Source: Harmothoe impar
Lineage: Eukaryota > Annelida > Polychaeta > Phyllodocida > Polynoidae
Direction: 5' to 3'
Assembly (NCBI GenBank): GCA_947462335.1
Contig: OX381705.1
Span: 38,091,570 to 38,155,569, forward strand
DNA: 64,000 bases
Part shown: in pieces, positions 12,101 to 24,100 of the stretch
Layout of the letters: each line of letters starts with the position of its first letter
Numbering within the stretch: position 1 is the stretch's first letter
Position numbers and translations under genes: made by a program
Notes under the pieces: model-generated
Told to the model about the DNA's origin: nothing
Seen by the model: the letters and a program-made list of their open reading frames with translations, nothing else
Database searches by the model: none

Positions 12101-15100
12101 CGCTTCCACACTAAAAACAATGATTTAATCCCTTACAAAAGCCGGTCACCACACCTATGGTGTGCAAATCCTAGATCAAAACCATTGCATCCTCGTGATT
12201 TTGGTGGAAGGGTAACTTGACATTTCTGCTATTGGACGTGCTATCTGTTGTGGCCTTAATCTCCCCTTTCCAACGAGATATCACATGCCTATACTTCATT
12301 TTAGTGATTGATTTAATGGCCATGTTTACAGTCGTATTCACTTGAAAATTGGGATGAATATACAGGGATGTAAGTAAGGAAAGGTGAAAAAACAGGAAAT
12401 CGGACCAGGCCCTCCCAGCAGTGCTCCCGGCCAGCAGAACGGCTGCCCCAGGGCACCTGAGGCCCTCCTGGAATCCTCCCAGTGAGTCACTGGGAGGATT
12501 CCAGGAGGGCCAAAGAAGCCACCCGGGGGCCGTTCTGCTGGGCGGGAGCACTGCAGGGGAGGCGGGGAGGGGCTCAGGAGCGCGACGTGGCCTTCCTAGG
12601 GCCGTTCTGCTGGCCAGGAGCACTGCAGGGGAGGCAGGGAGGGTCTTAAGAGAGTGGTGTGGCCCGTAGCAATGTAAATATTCAGAAAACTACGGGCCCG
12701 GACCCAAAATTACGGGCCATTGGCTCCCGGGCCAGCGTTAGTGTCTACCCCTGCGTTCAGCGATAAACGGAGAAGGGGATAAACAGAGAAGGGGATAAAC
12801 GGATGAAGGGAAAACGGGAGAAAGGGAGAACGGGATAAATGGAGAAAGGGATAAACAGAGAACGCTATAAACGGAGAACGGGATGAACGGAGAAAGGGGA
12901 AACAGGAGAAAGGGAGAAACGGATAAACGGAGAACGGGAGAAACGGAGAACGGGATATAGGGATAACGGGATAAACGGGGAAAGGGAGAACGGGATAAAC
13001 GGAGAAAGGGATAAACGGAGAACGGGAGAAACAGAGAACGGGAGAAAGGGAGAACGGGAGAACAGGAAAAGGGGATAAACGGAGAAGGGGATAAACGGAG
13101 AAGGGGATAAACGGAGAAGGAGATAAACGGAGAATGGGTAAACAGAGAAGGGGATAAAGGGCGAACGGGATAACGGGCGAACGGGATTAAGGGAGAACGG
13201 GATTAAGGGAGAACGGGATAAAGGGAGAACGGGATAAAGGGAGAACAGGAGAACGGGATAAAGGGAGAAGGGGATGAAGGAATAAACGGAGAAAGGGATA
13301 AACGGAGAAGGGGATAAACGGAGAAGGGGATAAACGGAGAACGGGATACACAGAGATCGGGATAAACTGAGAACGGGGTAAAGGGAGAACGGGATAAAGG
13401 GAGAACAGGATAAAGGGAGAACGGGATAAATTGAGAAGTGGAAAAGGGAGATCGCAAAAACGAAGAAAGCGAAACCGAAGAACGCGAAAACGGAGAACGC
13501 GAAAACGGAGAACACGAAAACAGAGAATGTGAAAACGGAGAACGCAAATACAGAATCATGAGCGGGGGGAGTGGGGGCGGGGAGAGCGGAGAACGGGAAA
13601 TTCAATATAGAGCGACGGCAAAGGCATAGACACATAGCACACGCCGCCCCGCGTCCGACCGACACGGCGAAACTGCAACGAAGATGGTGTCGCTGCTGAC
13701 GCTCCGATCGACTCGCTTTTCGGGAGAATGGGACAACGGGAGAACGGTGAACGGGATAAACGGTGAACGGGATAAACGGAGAACGGGATAAACGGAGAAA
13801 GGAGAACGGGATAAAGGGAGAACGGGACAAACGGAAAGCGGAGAAGGGGATGAATGGATTAAGAGAGAACGGGATAAAGGGAGAAGGGGATGAACGGAGA
13901 ACGGGATAAATGGAGAAAGGGATAAACAGAGAACGCTATCAACGGCGAACGCGATAAACGGAGAACGCGATAAACAGAGAACGGGATAAATGGTGAACGC
14001 TATAAACGACAAACGGATAACGGGATAAATGATCAACGGATAACGGGATAAACGGGGAAAGGGAGAACGGGATAAACGGAGAAATGGAGAACGGGAGAAC
14101 GGGATAAACGGAGAACGGGAGAAACGGAGAATGGGATAAAAGGAGAACGGGATAAACGGAGAACGGGATAAACGGAGAACACATAGGTACCAATATAATC
14201 CGACAAAACGAAAATCACGAATATCTTCGCTGTTTACGCTCCGATCGGCCCGATTTTCGGAAGGGTAGGAGAACTTCGAAATTTTGAGTCAAAATCGTTT
14301 CGGGGCTCAAAATCGGTTTTGGGGGCAAAATCGGTTTTGAAGGCAAAATCATCTGCAGCTCACGCCACCCCCCGGCCAACCCGACACGTCGACCCAGAAA
14401 CGAAGCTGCAACGAAGATGGTGTCGCTGCTGACGCTCCGATCGACTCGCTTTTTCGGCCGAGACGTAAAACAGCGGTTACGCGCTGCCGGGCGCTGACGC
14501 CCACAGCCACCTGCTCACCCGCAGCCACCTGCTTTCCCACAGCCACCTGCTCACCTACAGACAAAATCATCTGCAACGCACGCCGCCCGTGGCGGACAGA
14601 CACGGCGAAAAAGATACATGCCGCTGCAGTTTACGCTCCAACAGACTCGCTATTTGCCTGAGACGTAAGGCGGCGTTTACGGGCTGGCGTGCGACGACGC
14701 CCACAGCCACCTGCTTGCCCCCAACCACCTGCTTGCCCACACCCACCTGCTTGCCCACACCCACCTGCTCGCCTGGAATTTGATCAAATAAGGCATGTGA
14801 CCTATTAAAGTATATCAGTTTTTCCTCGGGATTACGATTCTGCTGTCAGAAATGAGAAATAACGTATTGTATTAAAATTAGATCACTCATTCGACTTTCT
14901 AATGACAAAAGGGGTATGTGTGAGGCTTGTGGTGGCCTGGTAAGTAGCAGAGAGCGGCATAGGAAATAGCAGACGACATTCACCATATAGTTAACCCTTT
15001 GAGGCCAACATAACTATTTCAATGTGCGTATAAGAAGGTCTAAAGTGTGTTGGGGTGTGTGTGTAAATAGCAGGCCTTAAAGGGTTATTAGCTAGGTGTG

Positions 15101-18100
15101 ACAAACTTAGGCGGGCTCCAGTGAGTTTCAGATGCCACTAGACTTGCCTTGTCCATCATTCCAATGATACATAAATATGCAAGGGGTTAAATTAGTATAG
15201 GGCTATGTGTTTATTGGAAATTATTTAACAAATTTTCAAACTTAGGCCTTGGAGTAAGGCCATCACGGTCTAGGTTGCGCACCATTGCTTCAGGTACAGG
15301 GCCTTTAACAAGGAGTGAGACCAGGGTTTTTGGTATAAGGATCCGTAGGGAAGTCCCCAGTATGGCCCTTAGGGTCCCATATGGACCCTAAGCGAAGCCA
15401 ACGCGCTATTTTTCGTACTGGAATGCAAAAGGAAAAAAGCTAGGCTGTAGACTCTTATGCTAAGGGTATTTTTGGCCACAAATGCACTGGGAGCAACTTA
15501 ACGTACAAAGACGTTAAATAGGCCGCCCTGACCACTCAAAGGCCGCCTATAAGTCTACTCTCGTCCCCAAATCCTTCCGAAGGAAGGCTCTGGTAACAGC
15601 CAAATGACCTTGAACTTTGGATTTTGCTGTGTCTGGGCAACCCCTGCTGGTAGGCTGGAACCAGCAAACAGGAACAGGAAATGGAACCAGAATGTATGAT
15701 GGTAGTTTTAGGTAGATTTACCATCAGCCTTTCTGGTTCCATTTCCTGTTCCTGTTCGCTGGTTCCAAGCTACCAGCAGGGGTTGCCCAGACACAGCAAA
15801 ATCCCAACATTTGGCAGTTACCAGAGCCTTCCTTCGGAAGGATTTGGGAACGAGAGTACCTATAAGTCTAGCACATGAACAGCCAAGCATACCGAAATGT
15901 AGCTCTCTTTGTTCTATAGTATACACATTTTGCTCACTAACTACCATTAAAACCAAAAATGAAATAGCCAATCTTTCGCAGGAATTTGTATCATACAGTA
16001 CAAGAAAAAAAGAAAGATGCACACCTACAAATTGATTCAGTACATTAGAAAACATAGCATTAAGCCCATTCAGTTGGACCAAAGAGAGAAATCAGCCTAT
16101 TTCAGGCACTTTTTTTCTTAACATGGCTTGAAATACCTCTAGATATGAAGTTATATCTCTGAAACTGTGGGTAAAGTTGGATATGATTCCAAAGAACACT
16201 AATCCATGACTCTCATCCCTATAGTGCAAAGCATTATAGCATTTAGAAGCACTATAGTGAAATCTGAGACCCCTATAACAAACATTGGCTATGCGCCATT
16301 ACATAACACTACAACACTAGAGCAATCCACGTAGCCAATAATAACCCTGAGTCAACAATACTGCATATAAAACTTACCACATAGTGTGACCATCTGCGCG
16401 GCTTGTCTAAATGTCTGTACGAACTCGCTCAGCATCAGTCCCATTTTCTGTAAAATAAACACAGCACTAACATTTAATAGGCCAATTAAAGTGTTTTCGA
16501 AAGTCTAAACGACACAGGGATGAAAGTGAGCAATCTAAAAAATAAATTGAAATATTAAAATTATTGCCCCTGAATAAAGGACCTCCATAGTTCAGTACAT
16601 GTCTTTGCAACATAAAAGAAACTTGAAACCAGGGAAAACCTGAATTTTTTCATCCCTTACGAAGACTAAAGAAGTCGCATAATGTCAGTATTACAAAAAT
16701 GATTAACCTGACGTCCTTGTCACTGCATACCCTAAATTAATTTATAATAGAAATAGAGAAGTGTGGAAAATATTCCCAAAACCCTCCTCGGGTTTTTAAT
16801 TAATTATCATACAGAACGGCTGGAGTACTACTTAGAGTCGACGTTTCAAACTTTTCAGATCTTGTTGTTGTTGTTTATTATATAGTCTTCTGCTGTTGAA
16901 TAAATAAATAAATTTAAATATAAATAAATTAATTATCAACAATTAATTAATTAATTGACGATTGGTACCAGTTTTTTTGGGGAGAAAAAAATAGAGAAAT
17001 AGAGAAGGCTTACCCAATGCGGCCAAGGGCGGTCATCAGAGCATAATTTAGTGATTTCATTGACAGCGAAATAGCTCGGTAGGAGGCAGGCATTGCGGTC
17101 CAGTATGTATTCCACAACCTAATTGAAGATAAACAGGGACATAAATTGTTTTTTCGACATCAATCAGGATATTGATAGCAAATAAAGAGAATTGCTAATT
17201 GCAGTAAATTCTCTCATATATCCACATCTCACATATAATCAGGGCTACACTAACGTTTTCAGCCATGGGTCGCCCAGGCCCATACCTTTAAAACCTGAAT
17301 CTGCGGTCCCAAAATAATCTTGTTAGTTTTCTTAAAAGATCGATTGTGTGATTGACATCACAAAAGACTCAGCTTTTAGGAGCACGGAGTTTGTGCTTGT
17401 GCACGGCAGAAGCTACCTTGACCGAATGACCGTTGCTAGTCACAACCTAACCCTGGTTGCTAGACAGTCCCCACAGCATTTGATGAAATCACCACAATTT
17501 GTGATGATGATTTTATCAAAGGTGTGTAGTCACCATGGAGATAATATTGCATTATGGTCCATCCTTTGTTGAGAGATTTCTTTTGCTCTCCCAGCATAGG
17601 TTCAAATCTCCAAACATATGTACAAAAAAAAAAAAAGAAAAAAAAAAAAAAAAATCACAAAAGTCTCAGGGTTTGGGTACCTGCTTGATTCAATGCATGT
17701 TAATTTATTAACTCCTCAGATACAGGATACTGCCACTGTAAACGAGCAATGACCGTGCACACATGGGTTGTCTAGTCTAAAACACTTTCTTGTGCACTAA
17801 ACCACACATTGGTATATAGAACTTTTATTGAATTCAAAACATAGCAGGGAGCAGGGTTGTCTAGAATGGTGCACACTGCTTCAGCATAGAGTTCAATGGG
17901 AGGGCAGTATCTGTGCTTTGTTGATTCAAGAAAGTGCAAAAAATGTTGGCATGATTTTTCTGCAACAAAAAATGCAAAATTGTGTGCACAGTGCATTGTG
18001 TGCCACAGATAAGGTATGAAGGTAACAAACCACGATTTAAGAAAAATAAGACATGGATAGTAGATGAAATATGATTGTGTGAAGTTGGAAATTTGAAAAT

Positions 18101-21100
18101 CCCTTAACCAATGTTCAGAATCGACTCACTGAGTCAATAATTGGTTGGTTTAAGGGCCCTGGCGCTTATGAATTGGAAGCTCCCGTACCTCCAGTGCTTA
18201 TGTGAGGCCAGCGCTTTTTTGAAGTCTGGCACTTATAGCAAGAAGTGTAAAGGGTAGGAGGTCTGACTTAGCACCTCGCCTATGGGCATAGTGTGACAAG
18301 CCTCCCCCCTCTAGCCCCATCTACCCCCCCCCCCCCCCCCCCATGAAAGTGGGCGACTTGTGTGCTCACTATTGAAAACTATGGAGAATAGTGGGGTTTA
18401 TGTGGTTCTTTTGAGTCTTTATTAGAGTGATACCAAATGAAAAGAAGGGGTTTTCTAGACCAAAAAATCCTGCTGAACCCAAATTTTGTGGTCTCTATTC
18501 CCAAAAACTGACCAAATCTACTCAAAAATGATGTTTGATGATGCTAAGTATTAAGAAAATGTACAAAATAAAGTTGAAAATGTTTGAGACATTACCTATA
18601 TATAAACCTGTCAATCAAAATCAGTACCTCAATCTGTGTCCCCTACCACACATGGGGTACTGTCTCTACTTACAAGTATTCATTGTATTTATAGAAGATC
18701 ATCTGTTTTGTATCAAGAGATCACCTGGCTTCCTTATAAAGTAAGATTTCAATCAACTCCAGCCACCGGAAAATTTATCATACAACCCACACCTACATCT
18801 AGACTTTGAAGAATTCCCGTCCCTCCCTCTTCACAATTTGTATAGATGGGGCACATAAAAGTATAAAAAATTCTAGAATGAAGCTCTACGCGGATGACCT
18901 TGTCCTATACTGTACAAATGAAGATGCCAAGAAAGCGCTGGACCAGCTACAAATGGATCTTGCCAGGCTACACAGCATGCACTAGCAGGGGCCTTACTAT
19001 AAATACCGTAAATTCCCGCATCTTGCGTATAACCCGCACCCCTAACTCAAGAGAATGCCGTTTTTGGATCTGAAAATTCATATTTTAGTTCTGTTCTATA
19101 GTGATAGAAACCCTCGTATAACCCGCACGCTGTATAGGCATGTCTGGTATCAAATGAAAGCTGAGTTTGCTTCGCGTACTACCCGCGGGTAGTACGCGGG
19201 AATTTACGGTAGGTCTAAGACTATATTATCTGACATCTTCGGAGGAGCGTATATTTTATATGAGAAGTGTCAATAAACCTATTTAAAAAAAAAAAAAGAC
19301 AAAATTCTGCTGGTTCTGCTCGGTAAACAGCTTTGCAAAATGCCCTAAAGACACATCCACTCTAGAGGGTACCCCCTCCAGCTTGTAGAGAAATACACCT
19401 ACCTAAAGGTAATACTGGACAGAACCCTCTCAATGGAAGCACACGCTAGGGATGTTCTTAAAAAACTTAACTTCCTATGCTACAACCTATGGTAAGCTGA
19501 GGTACAAAATATCCACTGACGTAGCCATCATCATATTTAAACAAATGATTACTGTTCTTTCCTACATGACAAGTTGTAACCAGGACATAAAGAGACATGA
19601 TAGACAGAGTACAGAATAGAATACTCCAGTGCTGCCTAAAGATCAGAGATCCCATGTCCATATCCACCAGAAAACTACATCTGCTGTGTGAAACGGCCTA
19701 CCCCCCCCCCCCCCGACTGAGAAGAAAAAGCTCTACCACGTTCTTGAAAAGAACCCTAAAGCTACCTCCCCTACAGAGTGAACCAAGAACCAGGAGGGAC
19801 TACCTTCCTATGTTCCCTATCCGATGCAGGCGTTAAGAATATTACAAGAGAAGCCCAGCTTACAGGGGAGCCAAGAACGGGAACTTCCTACCCCCACAGC
19901 TGCAACTCATCATGGGATAAGGCCACTTAAAATTGATTATCAGCTTTGCGGACAGCGCCCGCATCCTCTAAAAGGGGCCGCATGGGTGTTTTTTTTCACC
20001 CTTTGAGAAAAAAAAGGCCTAAAATGGCCGCACCTAAAAAAAATCCTAAGACAAGTTGCAAAATGATCAATATCTCAGCTCATAAAAAGGGTAGAAACCT
20101 AATTTAAAAGGGGTTTTAGACCTTCTTTCCAATTGCAAACTATCAATTTTCTAGAAAAAGGGCCCTCCCGCCCCTCCAGAAAAAAGTGTAACAAATAAAA
20201 TAAAAAAGCGCCCTCCCGCACCCTTTTTTACTAAAAAGTGTCCGCAAAGCTGATAATTGATTTTAAGTGGCCTAAGTTCAAATTTAAGAAAGAAAAGAAA
20301 TTTCTAGGAACCAACCTAAAAGGTAAAAGGAAAGCCATACTTCAGGGGAAACTTAAGCTGGTCTAGATGTTCTCTAAGCTGTGTATAAAACAACCTACAT
20401 GTATATCCTTACCCCTACACTCCTTAAATTATCCTTATATTGTCAACCCCCTAACAGGGCGTAGTCCCTTGTGCCTGCAGGAGTTATCTCTTGTTGGACA
20501 CATATGTCTCCATAATGGAGCTAGGTGACATTGTAAATTGCACTACAAAATAGCCATATTAATCTTTGACTCATCTTGTAAATACTCATAATATTTTGAT
20601 GTTGGTTTGTCTGAACCCTTTTGTGTCAGCGAAATCCCGGCGCTTATACTGTACATATACATTCATACGTTCCCACAAACAATTCAATATGAGCTAGATA
20701 AGCTATCTATATATGATGAACCGAGGTGTTACTTTGGCCATTTTAATTCTGTAATATACTTCCATGTCCCCGTAGTTTCATGTTCAAACCAAACGTGGCG
20801 CTAGATGGCAGGGGCGCCGCTTACGTATAGCGGCGCTTATACTGTACATATACATTCATACGTTCCCACAAACAATTCAATATGAGCTAGATAAGCTATC
20901 TATATATGATGAACCGAGGTGTTACTTTGGCCATTTTAATTCTGTAATATACTTCCATGTCCCTGTAGTTTCATGTTCAAACCAAACGTGGCGCTAGATG
21001 GCGGGGGCGCCGCTTACATATAGCGGCGCCCCCCCCCATCTAGCGCCACGTTTGGTTTGAACATGAAACTAATGTCCCTGCACTTCCAAAAAGCAGGAGC

Positions 21101-24100
21101 GTGGGAAGAAACTTAGAGAGGCAGGACATTCAAATCCAAAGCCAAAGCCAATAAAGTTCAAAATGGTGGGCGACTGAGCTTCAAAAGTGATGCAGTGAGA
21201 AATTTGCTGGGGGCTTGAGGAAAATTTTCGAAAATTTTGAAAATATTGACATAATTTGGTATAATATATCACAGGCTGTCACTAAAATTCGCATCATTTC
21301 AACATACTAAATTCGGGACATTTTAAGGAATACCCCTAAAAAAAATTGCCTAAAAATAGGGTAAAAAAAAAATCCCCCCCCCCCCTTTGAATACCCCTTA
21401 GAAAGATTGCCCCCCCCCCTCAAATGCTCACCCCCACCCCGGACATAAATAATGAACCCTCCCTTTTTGTAACTGTAATGATGCGGGATGCTCACTTGTA
21501 TGCGATTGGACCAGACGAAACTTATTTAAAAGAAGAACACTCCCCTAGAAATTAATTTTTTTTTTACAAAAAGTAAGTCTTAATTTGGGCAGTTTTTTAG
21601 GCAGTTAGAAAAGGCCTAGAGCAACATTTTTGAAATGAGTGCATAGGAAAGGACTTTATTTTTTGAATATTGATTTTTTTGGATAATAGAACCAATTTTG
21701 TTACCGTAAATTCTTCTGTAGAAGCCACGGCTTGTACGAGAGTCAGAATCCCAGTTAGCCTTATAGGATTTCTACAAGGTCTAGATGTGGCTTACACAAG
21801 GGTTTCTTCTGGTAATATAATGTACTAAAAAAAAGTCACTGTAATCAGATTGCTGGTGCGGCTTATAGAAATGGCCCAAAGTTGGGGTGCGACTTATAAC
21901 CCGTGAGAATTTCTGGTAGTCAAATTTTCAAAAATGGACTCTGATACATTTTCTTTTGGCCCCTTGTCCTGCAAACCCGTCTAGGGAGCCCTAGGATCCC
22001 TGAGTCAACAAGAGAAAATCATAGCTATTATACTGCACAACTTTCAAAAATTGAAAGAAACTTGGACCAGACACATTTATTCTTATGTATTTTGACCTGA
22101 GAAATTCAAAAATGGTCAGTTTTAAGATTTTCACATATTTACTTATTTTATTACCGTTCTGTTACAGAAATAAGTACTCTTGGTGAATTAATAGGTATGA
22201 AAAAACACTTTGAAGTACATGTATATGACTAGTGCTTGATAAGGATCGCTTTGTTTTCCTATTGTATTCCCCGTCAGGACAATCTCTGTCTATATTCTAA
22301 TAATGTACTTGGTTAATGTTTGATGTAAAATTAGTTTTTATGGTCAAATATCCTAATACAAGGATACCCTTATAGTAGAAAATTGGTTCCGAAAGAAATT
22401 TGCAAGGCCTATTTTGGGTTTGCGGTATTGATGATATTTCCAATATTTTGAATATGGGAATGGCTGCCATGGTAACCAGAAACTGGCCTTTGTACCATCG
22501 CTGCCTAAAAATACATCATAGATATAGAATTTTGATACTAAAGATGGAACACCAATAATCCACCGTTGCATTCTGTATAAACGGTGATCCAAACCATTTT
22601 TGGTCTAGATTTTTTTACTCGCTTTGGGATTCTGGTGCGTCTGGTGGCGTAAAACAGTACTACCGGTAATATCTCTCCTGAAGGTAACTGTTTTATGGTA
22701 TTTTTTTCCAATTAATATCACTAATTTAGATAAATAACATTGTAGAATTCAGGTTTTTATGGTCTCTTCAGAGTCAACTTATCTCTGCCAGGTGAACAAA
22801 ATCTTTTTTAGGAATGCTGTCCCTCCTGTATATTGGTCGGACCATATTTTTAGCATGAGACCGACTACCGTAAAACCTCGCGTATAAGCCTAACTCGCGT
22901 ATAAGCCGCACCCCGACTTTGGCCCGATTCTATAAGCCGCAGATGGCCTCTGAACAACCCCTGACAAAAACTCGTGTATAAGCCGCACCCCCAACTTTGT
23001 CCATGAGCCCAACATGGAGTCAGGGTCCTCCTGGTGGCCCTGTGCGGCCTCCTGGCGGCCCGTATCGCCTCCATGGGGCCTCCATGAGCTGTGACAGCTT
23101 TCTTAGTTCAAGAGCTGTACTGTAGAAAGGCATCACTCCAACACCCCTCCCCCCCCCACACCCCTCCCTATATAGTACTGTACAGTCATGTGGCGGTCAA
23201 CCTCCGTCCCCCCCCCCCCCCCACACTATCATCCATTGGGGTATGTTACATGGAGAATGCTTGCAGGAATTAGCGGTGGGTTGCATTGTCTTACGGCTGA
23301 GGTGCAAGTGGGCTGCATAGTCTTACGGCTGAGGTGCGAGTGGGCTGCATTGTCTTACGGCTGAGGTGCGAATATGCGGCATTGACTCACCCCCCCTCAT
23401 CCCCCTCTGGCATTTCCTCCAGCTGCTACCGTCAAATTCAGGCCATTTTATGATTAGATTGGAAATATGAACTTGGAAAAACTCGCGTATAAGCCGCACC
23501 CCCAGTTTGGGCCGATCCTATCAGCCGCACCGGCGATCTGATTCGCGTACTAGCCGCGGCTTCTACGCAAGGTTTTACGGTAAGGGTAGATGTTCAATTT
23601 TTATGATTTCTGTTGAAAAAAAACGTAAATGACAAACCTTTATTACAACCTCAATCAGGTCCAGTGTACAAACATTTTCTCCACTTGGAACTGAGCGTGC
23701 TTTCTCCAGAATCACTCGAAGCAAATCGCGAACTCCCTGCAATCAAATTGTCGCATTTCAGCTTCAACTCACCACAGGATAAGCATGCAATGTCTTTATA
23801 TAACTGTATTTTTTATCACATCTACAAACGGTTCACATGTTCCTTCTATTTCTGGATAGACCTTTTTCTGTGATAATCTTGAGAAACCCATTCTTCCTCA
23901 GGCATTCAGATAATCTGTTCAATGCCTGAGGAAGAATGGGTTTCTCAAGATTTACTTGAGGAGTTAAAAAGGACAGGTTACTATCAAGATCTTATAAAAC
24001 CAAGAATCCTCTTGACAGACAAATTGTAAATGATGCCAGGAAAAAAAACATGTTTATAAAATTAGAGGATTTTAAAAATGACCTAGTTAACTTTTGGAAA

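Larger units (their letters stand above)
9339..12753. mobile_element. CAGGGGTAGACACTAAC-ended element carrying a satellite
   Basis: The left end CAGGGGTAGACACTAAC at 9339 is matched by the reverse complement ending at 12753, and subterminal GGGCCCGG motifs occur at both ends. The CAGGG terminus resembles hAT ends, but I see no clean 8-bp duplication and no transposase. The interior holds two 70-bp satellite blocks, a block of about 610 bp also found at 14536, and a perfect palindrome at 12461-12511. Related single ends lie at 17240, 43840 and 49761. Confidence 0.7.

Noticed and set aside
12171..12669. Frames of 150 and 82 codons around the 12.4-kb palindrome
   Set aside because: Both owe their length to the GC-rich inverted repeat and share no domain.
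9331..12761. 8-bp target duplication for the CAGGGG-ended element
   Set aside because: CGATGAAC on the left and CGTTCAGC on the right do not match, and the flanks are minisatellite, so the class stays open.
8439..14218. Long minus-strand frames with repeated FIPFSVYPVL/RSPF
   Set aside because: They translate the 16-base minisatellite, whose period keeps frames open. No start context, domain or splice support.
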